Positions 1-7,719 of a stretch of 20,947 nucleotides of DNA are shown here, piece by piece. The stretch lies in the NCBI GenBank assembly GCA_900765525.1, contig CAAFRY010000035.1, positions 1 through 20,947 on the forward strand, written 5' to 3'. Within the stretch, counting starts at the first letter, position 1, and every line of letters starts with the position of its first letter. This DNA comes from an uncultured Blautia sp. (GTDB lineage: Bacteria; Bacillota; Clostridia; Lachnospirales; Lachnospiraceae). Made by a program: the position numbers and the translations under genes. The notes beneath the pieces were generated by a model that was given only the letters and a program-made list of their open reading frames with translations, searched no databases and was not told where the DNA came from.

Positions 1-380
1 CTCTTAAAGATTATCTTTGGCAGTTTCGATTCCTGCAAATCCAGACATTTTACTAAAGTGTCTTTTCCCTGAAATGCCTCCTGAAATTTCTCATATGGGA
101 TGCAGATAGTCTCTCTTTTCCCTTGATAAGTATCTTCTCCTACAGCTTTAGACCAGAAGATTTGCATCCGTACCTTTTTCTGTCCGTCCGGTTCCTCCTG
201 TATCCGTATATCCGCAAAGGAAAACAGATCCCGTATAATCTGTTTCTCCTCTGTCGTCACTTTTTCAGCTTCTTCCCGCAGAATGTAAAATTTTCCGGGA
301 GAAGGACCATTATGAGATACCGTCCAGATTTGGCACCCTTGTTCATTGCTTGCCATTTTAATCAGTTTACGCTTTTTCAT
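1..380 (-). CDS. Hypothetical protein, 3' end beyond the window
   Basis: An open frame runs from ATG at 380 to the left edge without a stop, giving at least 126 residues that begin MKKRKLIKMASNEQG. A strong ribosome site (AAAGGGGGAA) sits just before the ATG, 13 bases after the stop of the upstream gene, so the two are probably co-transcribed. The product is soluble, highly charged and has no membrane segment. I do not recognise the family. It is the last of a run of small orphan genes in the element's accessory region. Confidence 0.7.
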   Translation of the reverse strand, partial: MKKRKLIKMASNEQGCQIWTVSHNGPSPGKFYILREEAEKVTTEEKQIIRDLFSFADIRIQEEPDGQKKVRMQIFWSKAVGEDTYQGKRETICIPYEKFQEAFQGKDTLVKCLDLQESKLPKIIFK

Positions 381-392
381 CTTTTCCCCCTT

Positions 393-1016
393 TTAAGCCG
401 CATCTTCGTTTTTTGACAGTGCAATTCGATAACCAGGTTCCCCATTTTCTGCAGTGCCCTCTGACAATAACTGCTTTCCTGTCAAGATAGACAGCAGATT
501 TTTGAAAACGCCTTTTAAGATTACATCTTCTTCATATTCACCTACTCTTGGAATATGGTATTTCTTCTCAATTTTCTCATATATAGCTTCTGATGTAAGA
601 TATTCTCCAGGCATTGCCTTTTCGCAAATTTTCAGGACATCTTCCACCATTTCTTCCTGCTGGGACCTCAGTTTCAAAAGGTACTCCGAGCCAGACATTT
701 CCTCCGCATGAGCAATCACCTCGATTTTCTGATATTGAAATCCTTTTGCTTGCAAAAGAATTTTCCCAATACCTTTCGCACTGTCCTGTGCAATGATGCC
801 ATGCAGGTATTGTGGAGTAAGTTCCAGACATTCCTTTCCTCTGAGAAGAATCGGATATATTTTTTCAGCCCGGAAAGGAAGAACCTCCCACTGAACACTT
901 GCTAATAATTCCTTTAGTTCCTGATAATATGTGTATTCAGTTTCTTTGTCCGGCCAGCCATGCGTTTCATCATAAGCGGACGCAATCCAAAATATTGTTT
1001 CTATGTAATTCATCAA
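393..1016 (-). CDS. Hypothetical protein, 207 aa
   Basis: The protein begins MMNYIETIFWIASAYDE and is rich in aromatic and acidic residues near the N-terminus. A middle segment (about residues 90-145) looks helical, and a C-terminal segment (about 140-205) has the alternating pattern of a small winged-helix-like domain ending in a Gly-Tyr-Arg strand. That resemblance is only impressionistic. There is no signal peptide or membrane helix. It lies 32 bases after the upstream gene and 12 bases before the next, so it is probably part of an operon. Its function is unknown. Confidence 0.65.
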   Translation of the reverse strand: MMNYIETIFWIASAYDETHGWPDKETEYTYYQELKELLASVQWEVLPFRAEKIYPILLRGKECLELTPQYLHGIIAQDSAKGIGKILLQAKGFQYQKIEVIAHAEEMSGSEYLLKLRSQQEEMVEDVLKICEKAMPGEYLTSEAIYEKIEKKYHIPRVGEYEEDVILKGVFKNLLSILTGKQLLSEGTAENGEPGYRIALSKNEDAA

Positions 1017-1048
1017 ATACCCCTTTCCAAATCCTCTAATTCTTTTCC

Positions 1049-1432
1049 TTATCCATTAGAAATTCCATGCAGTTTTCTGTAGTCTTCTATGCCTTCCCGG
1101 TCAAACTCTGCCAATCTTTCCAGATTAAAAGCAACTTTTGCATATTTAACGAATCCGGAATGGCCAACTTCCGGCAGGATTTTCCCAAGCTCATGCTTTT
1201 TGATAAACTCCAGATGCTCTTCTGATAAAAAATCGCTGATATAGGCTTCATTTACCTTTGCCGGCTCAAATGGAAGATTTACCGTCAAATCTGAAAAATT
1301 TTCCAAACTCTCTTCTTCCATACGGAAAAGTCCGATATATAACCGATTGCCAGCCATATAAGAATCTACTTTTATGATCAATTCCTCATGCCCATATTCC
1401 CAGTCATAGCCCAGTGTCTTCATTTCTTCCAT
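1049..1432 (-). CDS. Small conserved mobile-element protein (DUF4313-like), 127 aa
   Basis: The protein contains the run NRLYIGLFR followed by a DLTVNLP segment (residues about 29-57). From memory this resembles the DUF4313 family found in clostridial conjugative elements; I could not check it. No function is known for that family. The sequence is soluble and acidic with no catalytic motif that I can see. The start at 1432 has GGAACAGGATAT upstream, a moderate ribosome site; a second in-frame Met lies at residue 4. It is the first gene of the small run 1,432-1. Confidence 0.65.
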   Translation of the reverse strand: MEEMKTLGYDWEYGHEELIIKVDSYMAGNRLYIGLFRMEEESLENFSDLTVNLPFEPAKVNEAYISDFLSEEHLEFIKKHELGKILPEVGHSGFVKYAKVAFNLERLAEFDREGIEDYRKLHGISNG

Positions 1433-1480
1433 ATATCCTGTTCCTTTCTAAAAACCGTCAGGCTCATGTTTTTGCCATAC

Positions 1481-1509
1481 AGAAGGACGCCGGATTCCAG
1501 CGTCCTTCT
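1481..1509 (+). terminator. Perfect 10-bp hairpin, terminator-like when read on the plus strand
   Basis: AGAAGGACGC (1481-1490) and GCGTCCTTCT (1500-1509) pair perfectly around a 9-base loop. Read on the plus strand it is followed by TTTTC; read on the minus strand, the direction of all genes here, no U-tract follows. No plus-strand gene precedes it, so it may block antisense transcription, act as an RNA stability hairpin, or be a partly decayed terminator. Confidence 0.4.
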
Positions 1510-1522
1510 TTTCATAGTGCTT

Positions 1523-1747
1523 CTATGCAGCAAGCATCATGGCACAATTCTCTGCCATCTGATACTCAAAGCAGTACTGGTAATGTTTTGTTTCAAAGGT
1601 CACGTGATCCGCTTCATCTTCTACGATTTTCTGTACATTTTCTGTTTTTTTCCAAAAACCGTCTTCTAAGTACCATGCCGGCCAACCCACCTTCAAAGGT
1701 GTCTGCACCCGTCCATATTTCCATATGGTATGTTTCTTTCTTCCCAT
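1523..1747 (-). CDS. Small hypothetical protein, 74 aa
   Basis: I start this gene at 1747 (MGRKKHTIWKYGRVQ) because AAAGGAGG lies 7 bases upstream. A longer frame from 1843 would have to be translated out of the terminator hairpin at 1811-1845 and has no ribosome site. The product is soluble with several Trp and Tyr residues (VGWPAWYLEDGFWKK) and no recognised domain. It begins about 60 bases after the ligase terminator. I see no clear promoter between the two, so it may depend on read-through. Confidence 0.6.
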   Translation of the reverse strand: MGRKKHTIWKYGRVQTPLKVGWPAWYLEDGFWKKTENVQKIVEDEADHVTFETKHYQYCFEYQMAENCAMMLAA

Positions 1748-1810
1748 TCGTGTTCCTCCTTTCTGGTCATATTGCTCCTGTGATATTACATCCTCCTTCC
1801 TGTGCCCTAT

Positions 1811-1846
1811 AAAAAAGCACCTATTATTCTCAAAATAATACATGCC
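1811..1846 (-). terminator. Intrinsic terminator after the DNA ligase gene
   Basis: On the minus strand GCATGTATTATT (1845-1834) pairs with AATAATAGGTGC (1828-1817), with one G-U pair and one mismatch, followed by six Ts. It sits 19 bases after the ligase stop codon. Its stem, loop edge (GAGAATAAT) and tail match the hairpin at 3936-3978, so the two appear homologous. Confidence 0.8.
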
Positions 1847-1864
1847 ATTGACACCCTCACACTT

Positions 1865-3862
1865 CTATAATGAAGAAATTTTCTGTAAAAATTCTTCTTC
1901 TGATAAAATTGGGATTCCCATCTGCTTCGCCTTTGCCAGTTTACTTCCTGCCTTTTCTCCACAGATTAGGTAATTTGTCTTTCTGGTAACAGAATTTCCC
2001 GGAATCCCACCAAGCTCCAGAATTTTATTATGAATCCCATCTCTGGTAAAATTCTGCAATTTTCCGGTTGCTACAATAACACAGCTGCTAAATGGATTAT
2101 CTTTTCTTTCTGCCATATGTATGTCCTCCTCATGAAAAATCATTTCAATCTGTAAGTCCCGCCACTGGTTCCGATTATCTTCATCGGCAAACCATGTATG
2201 GATATTACGGTTAAGGGTTTCGCCAAAATCCTCCAGCTTTGAAAAATCATAATCGCCGCTGGCAGCCTCCTCAAACGCATCCAGATTGTTATGAAAAATT
2301 TTGCTTAATTCCCTGCTTTTCGTGCGTCCTATCATCGGAATATCCATTGCCGTCAGATAGTGCGCAAAGTCTGTATTTCTGCTGTCTTCAATGGCTTTTA
2401 TCAGCTTTTCATAGGATTTTTCGCCAAAGCCTTCCATATGGATTATTTTCTTCCTGTACTGACGAAGATAATAAAGGTCCTGAAAACAGGAAATCCATCC
2501 CAGACTTAAAAAACGTCCCAGAATGGCTTCTGACAATCCCTCAATATCCATTGCTTTTTTCTCCGCAAAATGGACGAACTTTCGTAAAATCTGGCTCTCG
2601 CATCCCGGATTATCGCAATGGAGTGTCTCAATCTTTTTCCCTTTTTCGGTCTCTCGCACATAGACCCTCGTAGGGCTTTTGCAGCATGGACAAAGTTTTG
2701 GGTAGGTATCCTCGTAATTACCCCGATCCAGATTTCCTTCTACGTGCGGAATAATCATATTCCGTTTCGACACTTGAATCCTGCATCCCGACATAAGCTC
2801 CAGTTCCTTGATAAACGTCAGGTTATGGAGGGTTGCTCTTGACACAGCGCATCCATCTATTTCAATCGTGTCAAATAATGCTACGGGCGCCAATTCACCG
2901 GAACGTGAAGGTGTCCAGCTAATCTCCCTCAAAACCGTTTCATAAGATTCGTCTTCAAACTTAAATGCCAGACCATTCCGGTAAAATCTCTCCGTCCGGC
3001 CAAGGCTTTCTGAATACCGATAACTATCATAAATAGCCACGATTCCGTCAATTGGAATGTTTTTTCTTTCCGCAGCCGTCTTCAGGTGCTGCACCCAAAG
3101 TTCTGTTTCCTCATTGCTCCTTTCGGGTTCCAGATAGATATACGGGCAAACTGAAAATCCCATATGTTCCAATATAGATAAGCACTTTCCTCTGCCTTCC
3201 TCCCGTATCTCTTCCAGTCCTTCCAGCACATTGAACGGCATAAACCTTACACATCGCCCCTGACAATGTTTGGGATTGCTGCTCTGAACAGAACCAGATG
3301 CCAGATTTCTTCCATTCTTCGGAGCTTCCCCATTTTCGTCCCTCAGCACTTCCTGCAGCCGTTTAAAATCATCCTGACGGATAAATGCCTCTCCAGACAA
3401 AACAAGCCTCTTTTGATATGGAATTGTTACGGGAATACCCTTTATAAACGGAACATTCCGCAGAACATTCTCTCCCGTTTCTCCATCTCCTCTGGTAGCT
3501 GCTTCTAAAAGCCGTCCTTTTTCATAAGTCAGCTTTATGGTCAGCCCGTCCAGTTTCAACATCAATAAGACCATGTTTTTCTTTGCGAACTTCTTCAGTT
3601 CTTGGATTTCTTTCGTCTTATCCAAAGATAGCAGCGGAACCGGGTGCCTGATTTTCTCCAGCTTTCCTTCTGGGTAATATCCTACATGCTGTGTAGGGGA
3701 ATCTGCATAGACAATTCCGGTCTCCCTCTCCATTTTCTCCAGTTCCTCAAACATAGCGTCATATTCCGCATTTGACACCAATGACTGATTCCTATTGTAG
3801 TAGGCTCTCCGGTAACGGTTGAGTTCCAGAATCTTAGAACGCATTTCTTGGATCTTATCCAT
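1865..3862 (-). CDS. ligA: Accessory NAD+-dependent DNA ligase (LigA family), divergent
   Basis: The usual LigA order is present over 665 residues, the normal length. There is an Ia domain with YY...VSNAEYD and DSPTQHVG (21-61), motif I KLDG with nucleophile Lys103, ATRGDG (122-127), motif III GEAF (Glu158), motif V FKF (Lys301), a zinc finger (Cys391, 394, 416, 421), helix-hairpin-helix segments (435-550) and a C-terminal BRCT domain (590-665). It should seal nicks using NAD+. It departs from the family: the motif IV lysine (DGVVIKV, Lys290 in E. coli) is Ile277, the Arg of GSLRQ is Gln193, and KAGDVIP is KRNMIIP. This looks like an element-borne paralogue, with reduced or changed activity possible. 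AAAGGAGG precedes the ATG; its own promoter and a leader terminator lie upstream. Confidence 0.92.
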   Translation of the reverse strand: MDKIQEMRSKILELNRYRRAYYNRNQSLVSNAEYDAMFEELEKMERETGIVYADSPTQHVGYYPEGKLEKIRHPVPLLSLDKTKEIQELKKFAKKNMVLLMLKLDGLTIKLTYEKGRLLEAATRGDGETGENVLRNVPFIKGIPVTIPYQKRLVLSGEAFIRQDDFKRLQEVLRDENGEAPKNGRNLASGSVQSSNPKHCQGRCVRFMPFNVLEGLEEIREEGRGKCLSILEHMGFSVCPYIYLEPERSNEETELWVQHLKTAAERKNIPIDGIVAIYDSYRYSESLGRTERFYRNGLAFKFEDESYETVLREISWTPSRSGELAPVALFDTIEIDGCAVSRATLHNLTFIKELELMSGCRIQVSKRNMIIPHVEGNLDRGNYEDTYPKLCPCCKSPTRVYVRETEKGKKIETLHCDNPGCESQILRKFVHFAEKKAMDIEGLSEAILGRFLSLGWISCFQDLYYLRQYRKKIIHMEGFGEKSYEKLIKAIEDSRNTDFAHYLTAMDIPMIGRTKSRELSKIFHNNLDAFEEAASGDYDFSKLEDFGETLNRNIHTWFADEDNRNQWRDLQIEMIFHEEDIHMAERKDNPFSSCVIVATGKLQNFTRDGIHNKILELGGIPGNSVTRKTNYLICGEKAGSKLAKAKQMGIPILSEEEFLQKISSL

Positions 3863-3935
3863 CGTTTCCTCCTTTCATTGTTTTTCAATCCTCCTTTCCG
3901 GCACATTTTTAGCTTCCTTATAGAGTTTTCTGCAC

Positions 3936-3978
3936 AAAAAAAGCACTGATTATTCTCTTTATAAAAAATAATCAGTGC
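3936..3978 (-). terminator. Intrinsic terminator in the ligase leader
   Basis: A perfect 12-bp stem (GCACTGATTATT at 3943-3954 with AATAATCAGTGC at 3967-3978) is followed on the minus strand by seven Ts. It lies between the promoter at 4096-4124 and the ligase start at 3862, so transcripts from that promoter meet it before the gene. It could be an attenuator, or define a short leader RNA of roughly 150 nt. Confidence 0.85.
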
Positions 3979-4090
3979 CATTCTATTTCACTTATATAAG
4001 CGCAGAAAAACTGCAAAATTTAGCTCCCGGTTTCATTACCCGGATAAAATTTCCATAACCACTACAGCTTAGAGGTTATAAAATGTACCA
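3979..4090 (-). promoter_or_regulatory. Structured leader RNA upstream of the ligase gene
   Basis: Between the promoter and the terminator the minus-strand transcript can fold into ATAACC/GGTTAT with an inner CTA/TAG pairing (4055-4079), a CCGG/CCGG stem near 4026-4044, a GCAG/CTGC hairpin and the palindrome CTTATATAAG. No open frame with a ribosome site is seen in it. I recognise no known riboswitch class. Its regulatory role is inferred from position only. Confidence 0.4.
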
Positions 4091-4095
4091 TCTAT

Positions 4096-4124
4096 ATTCT
4101 AATAAAATTCCCATTTTCTGTCAA
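4096..4124 (-). promoter_or_regulatory. Sigma-A promoter for the ligase unit
   Basis: On the minus strand TTGACA (4124-4119) is followed by a 17-base spacer and TAGAAT (4101-4096), an almost ideal vegetative promoter. It lies just after the stop codon of the resolvase-like gene and points at the ligase. Confidence 0.75.
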
Positions 4125-4138
4125 CCGGTTTTCACCCT

Positions 4139-4564
4139 CTAATCATGGATGTCGATATTTTCTTCATTATCTGGGATGTCTAGTGAAAGCATCATGTCCA
4201 TTGGCCAATCTGGCTTGCTAACCTTTTTCATACTATCCGATTTTTCATCATATGCATAAATATTTACTCCCTGTTCCGAAAGCACTTCCAAAAGTTCTTT
4301 CATCTCTTTATATGTGCCTGCCAATCTTTTAGGGTCTGTAACATAAATCGAACCAAACTCACTTTTTCCTGCTCTCTCGATTAACTTCAAAAAATCAGGT
4401 CTTTCTTCATCTAAAACCGAATAGCCGTTATCGCAGAAGACTTCCATCGATTTGTCTGTGTAACCAGCTTTTCTTGCCATGCGCATGAGCAAATCTGCTT
4501 GTGCCTGCGTTCCTAAGTCATTTTTAATGCTGCTCCTATAATATACTGCTACTTTTTTCTCCAT
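4139..4564 (-). CDS. Serine-recombinase (resolvase) catalytic-domain protein lacking a DNA-binding domain
   Basis: From the Met at 4564, chosen because AGGAGG lies 6 bases upstream, the protein has 141 residues. It starts MEKKVAVYYRSS, the resolvase Y-x-R-x-S motif with Arg10 and presumed nucleophile Ser12. Gln20, Asp45, an RPDF segment (55-58) and DPKRLAG (77-83) follow in the resolvase order. Where active enzymes have RLxxR-type arginines, the second Arg is replaced by Gly83. The protein stops about where the long E helix and helix-turn-helix would begin. It is therefore probably not a stand-alone recombinase; a regulator, a nuclease-like derivative or a decayed remnant are possible. The gene follows the transglutaminase-like gene by 43 bases. 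Confidence 0.8.
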   Translation of the reverse strand: MEKKVAVYYRSSIKNDLGTQAQADLLMRMARKAGYTDKSMEVFCDNGYSVLDEERPDFLKLIERAGKSEFGSIYVTDPKRLAGTYKEMKELLEVLSEQGVNIYAYDEKSDSMKKVSKPDWPMDMMLSLDIPDNEENIDIHD

Positions 4565-4607
4565 GTATAACCTCCTACAAATCATAGTCTACACACTTAC
4601 TCCTATA

Positions 4608-5255
4608 TTACCCATGCTGTCTCATCATCGACTGAATCCGTGTCATACCATTATGGACATCTTGAAACGATGGGTGCTGGGGATATTCCTGTCTAAGAGC
4701 AATATTTCTGCTCCTTCCCTGCTCTGCACTTCCTTCTGTTCCTACGTAGATATAATAGCTGTCACATTTTCCCACATTACATTTTTTGTGGTTCTTAATC
4801 TCTTTTTTTGCCTGATGTTGTTCAATCATATACATTCTAAGTTCGTCCTGGGACATCCTGTATTTTAACTGCATATAATAGAAATCTGCCATATCTTTCT
4901 TCAGGAATTCCACTGAATTGTCCAAAATATGATTTTCCAGCATCACGAAACTATGATGTACCGGATATGTCCCTTCCCCCGCAAATATCCAGCCAACATA
5001 CTGCTCGGCCGGATATCCGGCATCTCTTAGTGCCCGTGTAAGTTTTTCTGCATTTGAGAAGCATTCTCCAAGCCTGACTTCTAAGGTATCAAAAATTTCT
5101 ATTACTTTCGGATCAGTAATCGGTTCGGTATTATCCGGAGTCACAATCCGATAATTCTCCTTCTCCAACGGATATAGCCTTGAGGGAATGATTACTTTTG
5201 TCTCTTGATTGATATAGACGACTACTTTTTTCTCTTTCTCTTCATATTCAAACAT
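4608..5255 (-). CDS. Putative transglutaminase-like (papain-fold) protein, 215 aa
   Basis: I start at 5255 (MFEYEEKEKKVVVYINQ). The longer frame from 5333 begins inside the -35 box of the promoter at 5310-5338. The SD AGGAGG lies about 15 bases upstream, an unusually long spacing. Residues 62-116 read as a transglutaminase-type core: GECFSNAEKLTRAL with Cys65, then AGYPAEQYVGW, VHHSFVML with His100/101, and HILDNS with Asp112. That order of Cys, His and Asp matches the catalytic triad of the superfamily. The remaining C-terminus is polar and unassigned. No signal peptide is seen, so it is expected in the cytoplasm. Substrate unknown; the fold call is inference from motifs. Confidence 0.65.
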   Translation of the reverse strand: MFEYEEKEKKVVVYINQETKVIIPSRLYPLEKENYRIVTPDNTEPITDPKVIEIFDTLEVRLGECFSNAEKLTRALRDAGYPAEQYVGWIFAGEGTYPVHHSFVMLENHILDNSVEFLKKDMADFYYMQLKYRMSQDELRMYMIEQHQAKKEIKNHKKCNVGKCDSYYIYVGTEGSAEQGRSRNIALRQEYPQHPSFQDVHNGMTRIQSMMRQHG

Positions 5256-5309
5256 AAAATAGTAGTAAAACCTCCTACAAATTTGTATAAGCCACTCTAT
5301 GATATATTT

Positions 5310-5338
5310 ACTATAGTATAAAATCTGTTTCAAAACAA
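5310..5338 (-). promoter_or_regulatory. Probable sigma-A promoter
   Basis: On the minus strand TTGTTT (5338-5333), a 17-base spacer and TATAGT (5315-5310) precede the transglutaminase-like and resolvase-like gene pair. The transcript would start about 50 bases before the chosen ATG. Confidence 0.6.
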
Positions 5339-5489
5339 TAATGTTAGCCTATAAAATTGGATTATTTTACTTCCATTCACCTCTCTTCCTATCAATTCTG
5401 ACATTTTCCCTGACAACTTTTATTTTGAAAATAGAAAAGACCCTGGCTGTCCATATAGAACACTTCGTGTATTCCCTAATTTCTAAATC

Positions 5490-5792
5490 TCAGTCATTGG
5501 ACTGGCAAACTCTTTTATCATAGTTAAACATTTCTTTGCTCTCCCATAGATTATCTGGTTCTTCTCCTGGTTTACAATACACCAAATCCGTATGCTGATA
5601 AATATGAGAAATATCACAAAACCTTCTGGATAATCCCATATAGTCTCCTGATTCCTCATCCATCAAAAGTTCTTCTTCCTGCTCCCTCGCACATTCCTCT
5701 AAATCAGCCCGAATAATCTTCTGCGTTTCTTCGGGAAGCTGACAGATAAAGATTGTGCTGTAAGGGATTGCTAAAACTCTTCTTTTTACCAT
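5490..5792 (-). CDS. Hypothetical protein, 100 aa
   Basis: The product begins MVKRRVLAIPYSTIFICQLP and carries an acidic middle segment (EEELLMDEESGDY). There is no membrane helix or recognised motif. AAGGAGA lies 8 bases before the ATG. The start is only about 25 bases after the terminator at 5818-5860, leaving little room for a separate promoter, so expression may rely on read-through. No family recognised. Confidence 0.6.
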   Translation of the reverse strand: MVKRRVLAIPYSTIFICQLPEETQKIIRADLEECAREQEEELLMDEESGDYMGLSRRFCDISHIYQHTDLVYCKPGEEPDNLWESKEMFNYDKRVCQSND

Positions 5793-5817
5793 ACAATCCG
5801 TCTCCTTTTCCTATAGC

Positions 5818-5860
5818 AAAAAGGTACTGATTATCCTTATCGAAATAATCAATACCTTTT
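5818..5860 (-). terminator. Intrinsic terminator after the AAA-ATPase/nuclease gene
   Basis: On the minus strand GGTATTGATTAT (5856-5845) pairs with ATAATCAGTACC (5834-5823), with one T-G pair, then TTTTT. A run of four As on the other side could make it work in both directions. Its TGATTAT/ATAATCA stem is related to the hairpins at 1811-1846 and 3936-3978. Confidence 0.82.
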
Positions 5861-5900
5861 AATTCTTCACATACTTCCATATGCCGGAAACTCGCCGGTA

Positions 5901-7589
5901 CTATTTTCCTATCAATACCTGCTTTCCATGAAAGGCAAAACCATATTTCCTGATTTTATTCTCAGGGATTCCTTTTTCTAACAATACCGTGTCATATTGC
6001 TTACAGTTTATCTGATATAATGCCGCTTTGACCGTATCCGATAAAGTTTTTTCATCGTTCGTATCCTGGACTTTAAATTCCAATATGACTGCGTCGTCCT
6101 TCTTATTTTTAGGCTCTAAAATTACATCATATCTTCCAAATCCGCTTTCACGATTTGATGTCACGCTATAACGCTCCCCTAAATCGACAAGCAGCCCCAG
6201 GACAAAACCATGATAGAATCTCTCTGGCTCACTCTCTGCTGATGCTTTTGTTCCACTGTCAAAGAAGCTAAAGGTTACTAGAGCAACCCGGTTCATATAT
6301 ACGTTCATAGCTTTTATATCGTCCTGCAGCAATGCCTTTATAAAATCGTTATACCCACTGTCATAATCAGAAAACCAATCATGTATCATCGTTTCAAACA
6401 TAATCCGGACTTCTTTATTCGTCAATTCCAGCTGATAGTGTATTCTTCCGCTCCTTTCATTTAATCTTGTTTCCGCTACTTTTAAATATCCGCTTGCCAG
6501 CAGAAGGCTCCAAATAGAACTTTCTTTCACAGACAACTGATTATACACAATCTGTTCGTCAATAAGCACATTTATAGGCTGTCCATTCAGCAGGCTCTCA
6601 AACTTCTGTTTTATGTCTTTGCTTCCTTCCTGTATCAGCTTATTGACCAGACTGTTAGAGCTGGTGTTCGCCCAGTACAAAGAAAATTTCTGCGTGGATA
6701 AATAATTAAGGATTGACCATGGATTATAAATATCCTGCATGTCCCCAAAAGTAAAGCCGTCATACCAACTGCGAATATCTTCCAGCCTGTCTGACAGATG
6801 ATATTCTTCTAAAGAAGCACACACCTCAGCTTCCGTAAACCCAAAATATTCCGCATATTCATTGGAAGTGGTTGTCACCACTTTAAGGTTATTCAAATCA
6901 GAGAAAATAGATTCCTTGCTGATTCTGGTAATCCCCGTCATGATTGCCCGTTCTAAATACGGGTTTGTTTTAAACGCAGCATTGAGCATGCTTCGTAAAA
7001 ACGAGGATAGTTCATCCCAATATCCATTGATATAGGCTTCCTGCATAGGCGTATCATACTCATCCAATAAAATAATAACCTTTTTCCCATAATACCGGCT
7101 GAGAAAATCTGACATTTTGTGGATAGCCAGTGTTGCAACCGTATCATCCATATCCATCGTAACACTTCTAAAAAACTTTTTCTCCTCTTCGGTTAATAAG
7201 GCTCCATCCAACAGAAAAATATGCTTATTGTACAGGTCCGTCAAGATCTGGTTCATACGCTGTTTCGTTGCCTGGAACGTACATTCCTTTACATTTGCGA
7301 AAGTGAGGCTAATCACAGGATAGCTCCCCTGCAGCTTACGGTAAGACACATCCTTCCATATACTTAAATGCTGAAATAGTTCTGCACTTTTTACATGCGT
7401 CACGGAAAAGAAATTTTCCACCATGCTCATCGTCAATGTTTTACCAAAACGTCTAGGCCTTGTAATCAGGGTGACACGATCCCGTCTCTCCCACCATTCT
7501 TTTATAAATGCTGTTTTGTCTATATAAAACAAATCGTTTCTAATAATATCTTCAAATTCCTGGTATCCGATTGACACTCTTCTTGACAT
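5901..7589 (-). CDS. AAA-ATPase-like protein with C-terminal PD-(D/E)XK nuclease domain
   Basis: A complete 562-residue member of a family common in gut Firmicutes and Bacteroidetes (AAA-ATPase_like joined to a PDDEXK_9/DUF1703 domain). The N-terminus has the family's FYIDKT segment and the non-standard P-loop RPRRFGKT (44-51). Walker B is VIILLDEYD (171-179), followed by TGITRIS (218-224). The C-terminal domain shows the nuclease core GRYDVIL with Asp488, then ILEFK with Glu504 and Lys506, and a distal Gln526 in ALYQI. ATP binding and DNA cleavage are predicted from family knowledge; no cellular role is established, though phage defence or mobile-element upkeep is often suspected. AGGAGG precedes the ATG. 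It is a single-gene unit between two terminators. Confidence 0.92.
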   Translation of the reverse strand: MSRRVSIGYQEFEDIIRNDLFYIDKTAFIKEWWERRDRVTLITRPRRFGKTLTMSMVENFFSVTHVKSAELFQHLSIWKDVSYRKLQGSYPVISLTFANVKECTFQATKQRMNQILTDLYNKHIFLLDGALLTEEEKKFFRSVTMDMDDTVATLAIHKMSDFLSRYYGKKVIILLDEYDTPMQEAYINGYWDELSSFLRSMLNAAFKTNPYLERAIMTGITRISKESIFSDLNNLKVVTTTSNEYAEYFGFTEAEVCASLEEYHLSDRLEDIRSWYDGFTFGDMQDIYNPWSILNYLSTQKFSLYWANTSSNSLVNKLIQEGSKDIKQKFESLLNGQPINVLIDEQIVYNQLSVKESSIWSLLLASGYLKVAETRLNERSGRIHYQLELTNKEVRIMFETMIHDWFSDYDSGYNDFIKALLQDDIKAMNVYMNRVALVTFSFFDSGTKASAESEPERFYHGFVLGLLVDLGERYSVTSNRESGFGRYDVILEPKNKKDDAVILEFKVQDTNDEKTLSDTVKAALYQINCKQYDTVLLEKGIPENKIRKYGFAFHGKQVLIGK

Positions 7590-7677
7590 AAGAACCTCCT
7601 TTTACTATTCATAATTCCCGTAATATCAGAAAATTTTCCGCATCCGACATAGGGAAATTTCCATATCAATTTCCTTT

Positions 7678-7699
7678 GAAAAAGAGGCGCAGTTCCTCT
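7678..7699 (-). terminator. Short intrinsic terminator in the leader of the AAA-ATPase/nuclease gene
   Basis: On the minus strand AGAGG, a 7-base loop and CCTCT are followed by TTTT (7699-7679). The stem is short. It lies about 20 bases after the predicted start of transcription from the promoter at 7720-7747 and about 90 bases before the gene. It may simply end the zinc-ribbon gene transcript. Confidence 0.5.
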
Positions 7700-7719
7700 C
7701 CCTATCTGGGCTTTTCACA

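Noticed and set aside
1748..1843. N-terminal extension of the 74-aa protein
   Set aside because: It would start inside a terminator, while a strong ribosome site lies just before the Met at 1747.
3682..3981. 99-aa minus-strand frame beginning MALIIFYKEN
   Set aside because: It is encoded by the terminator hairpin and then overlaps the ligase in another frame. Its resemblance to the frame at 1843 comes from the shared hairpin stem, not from protein selection.
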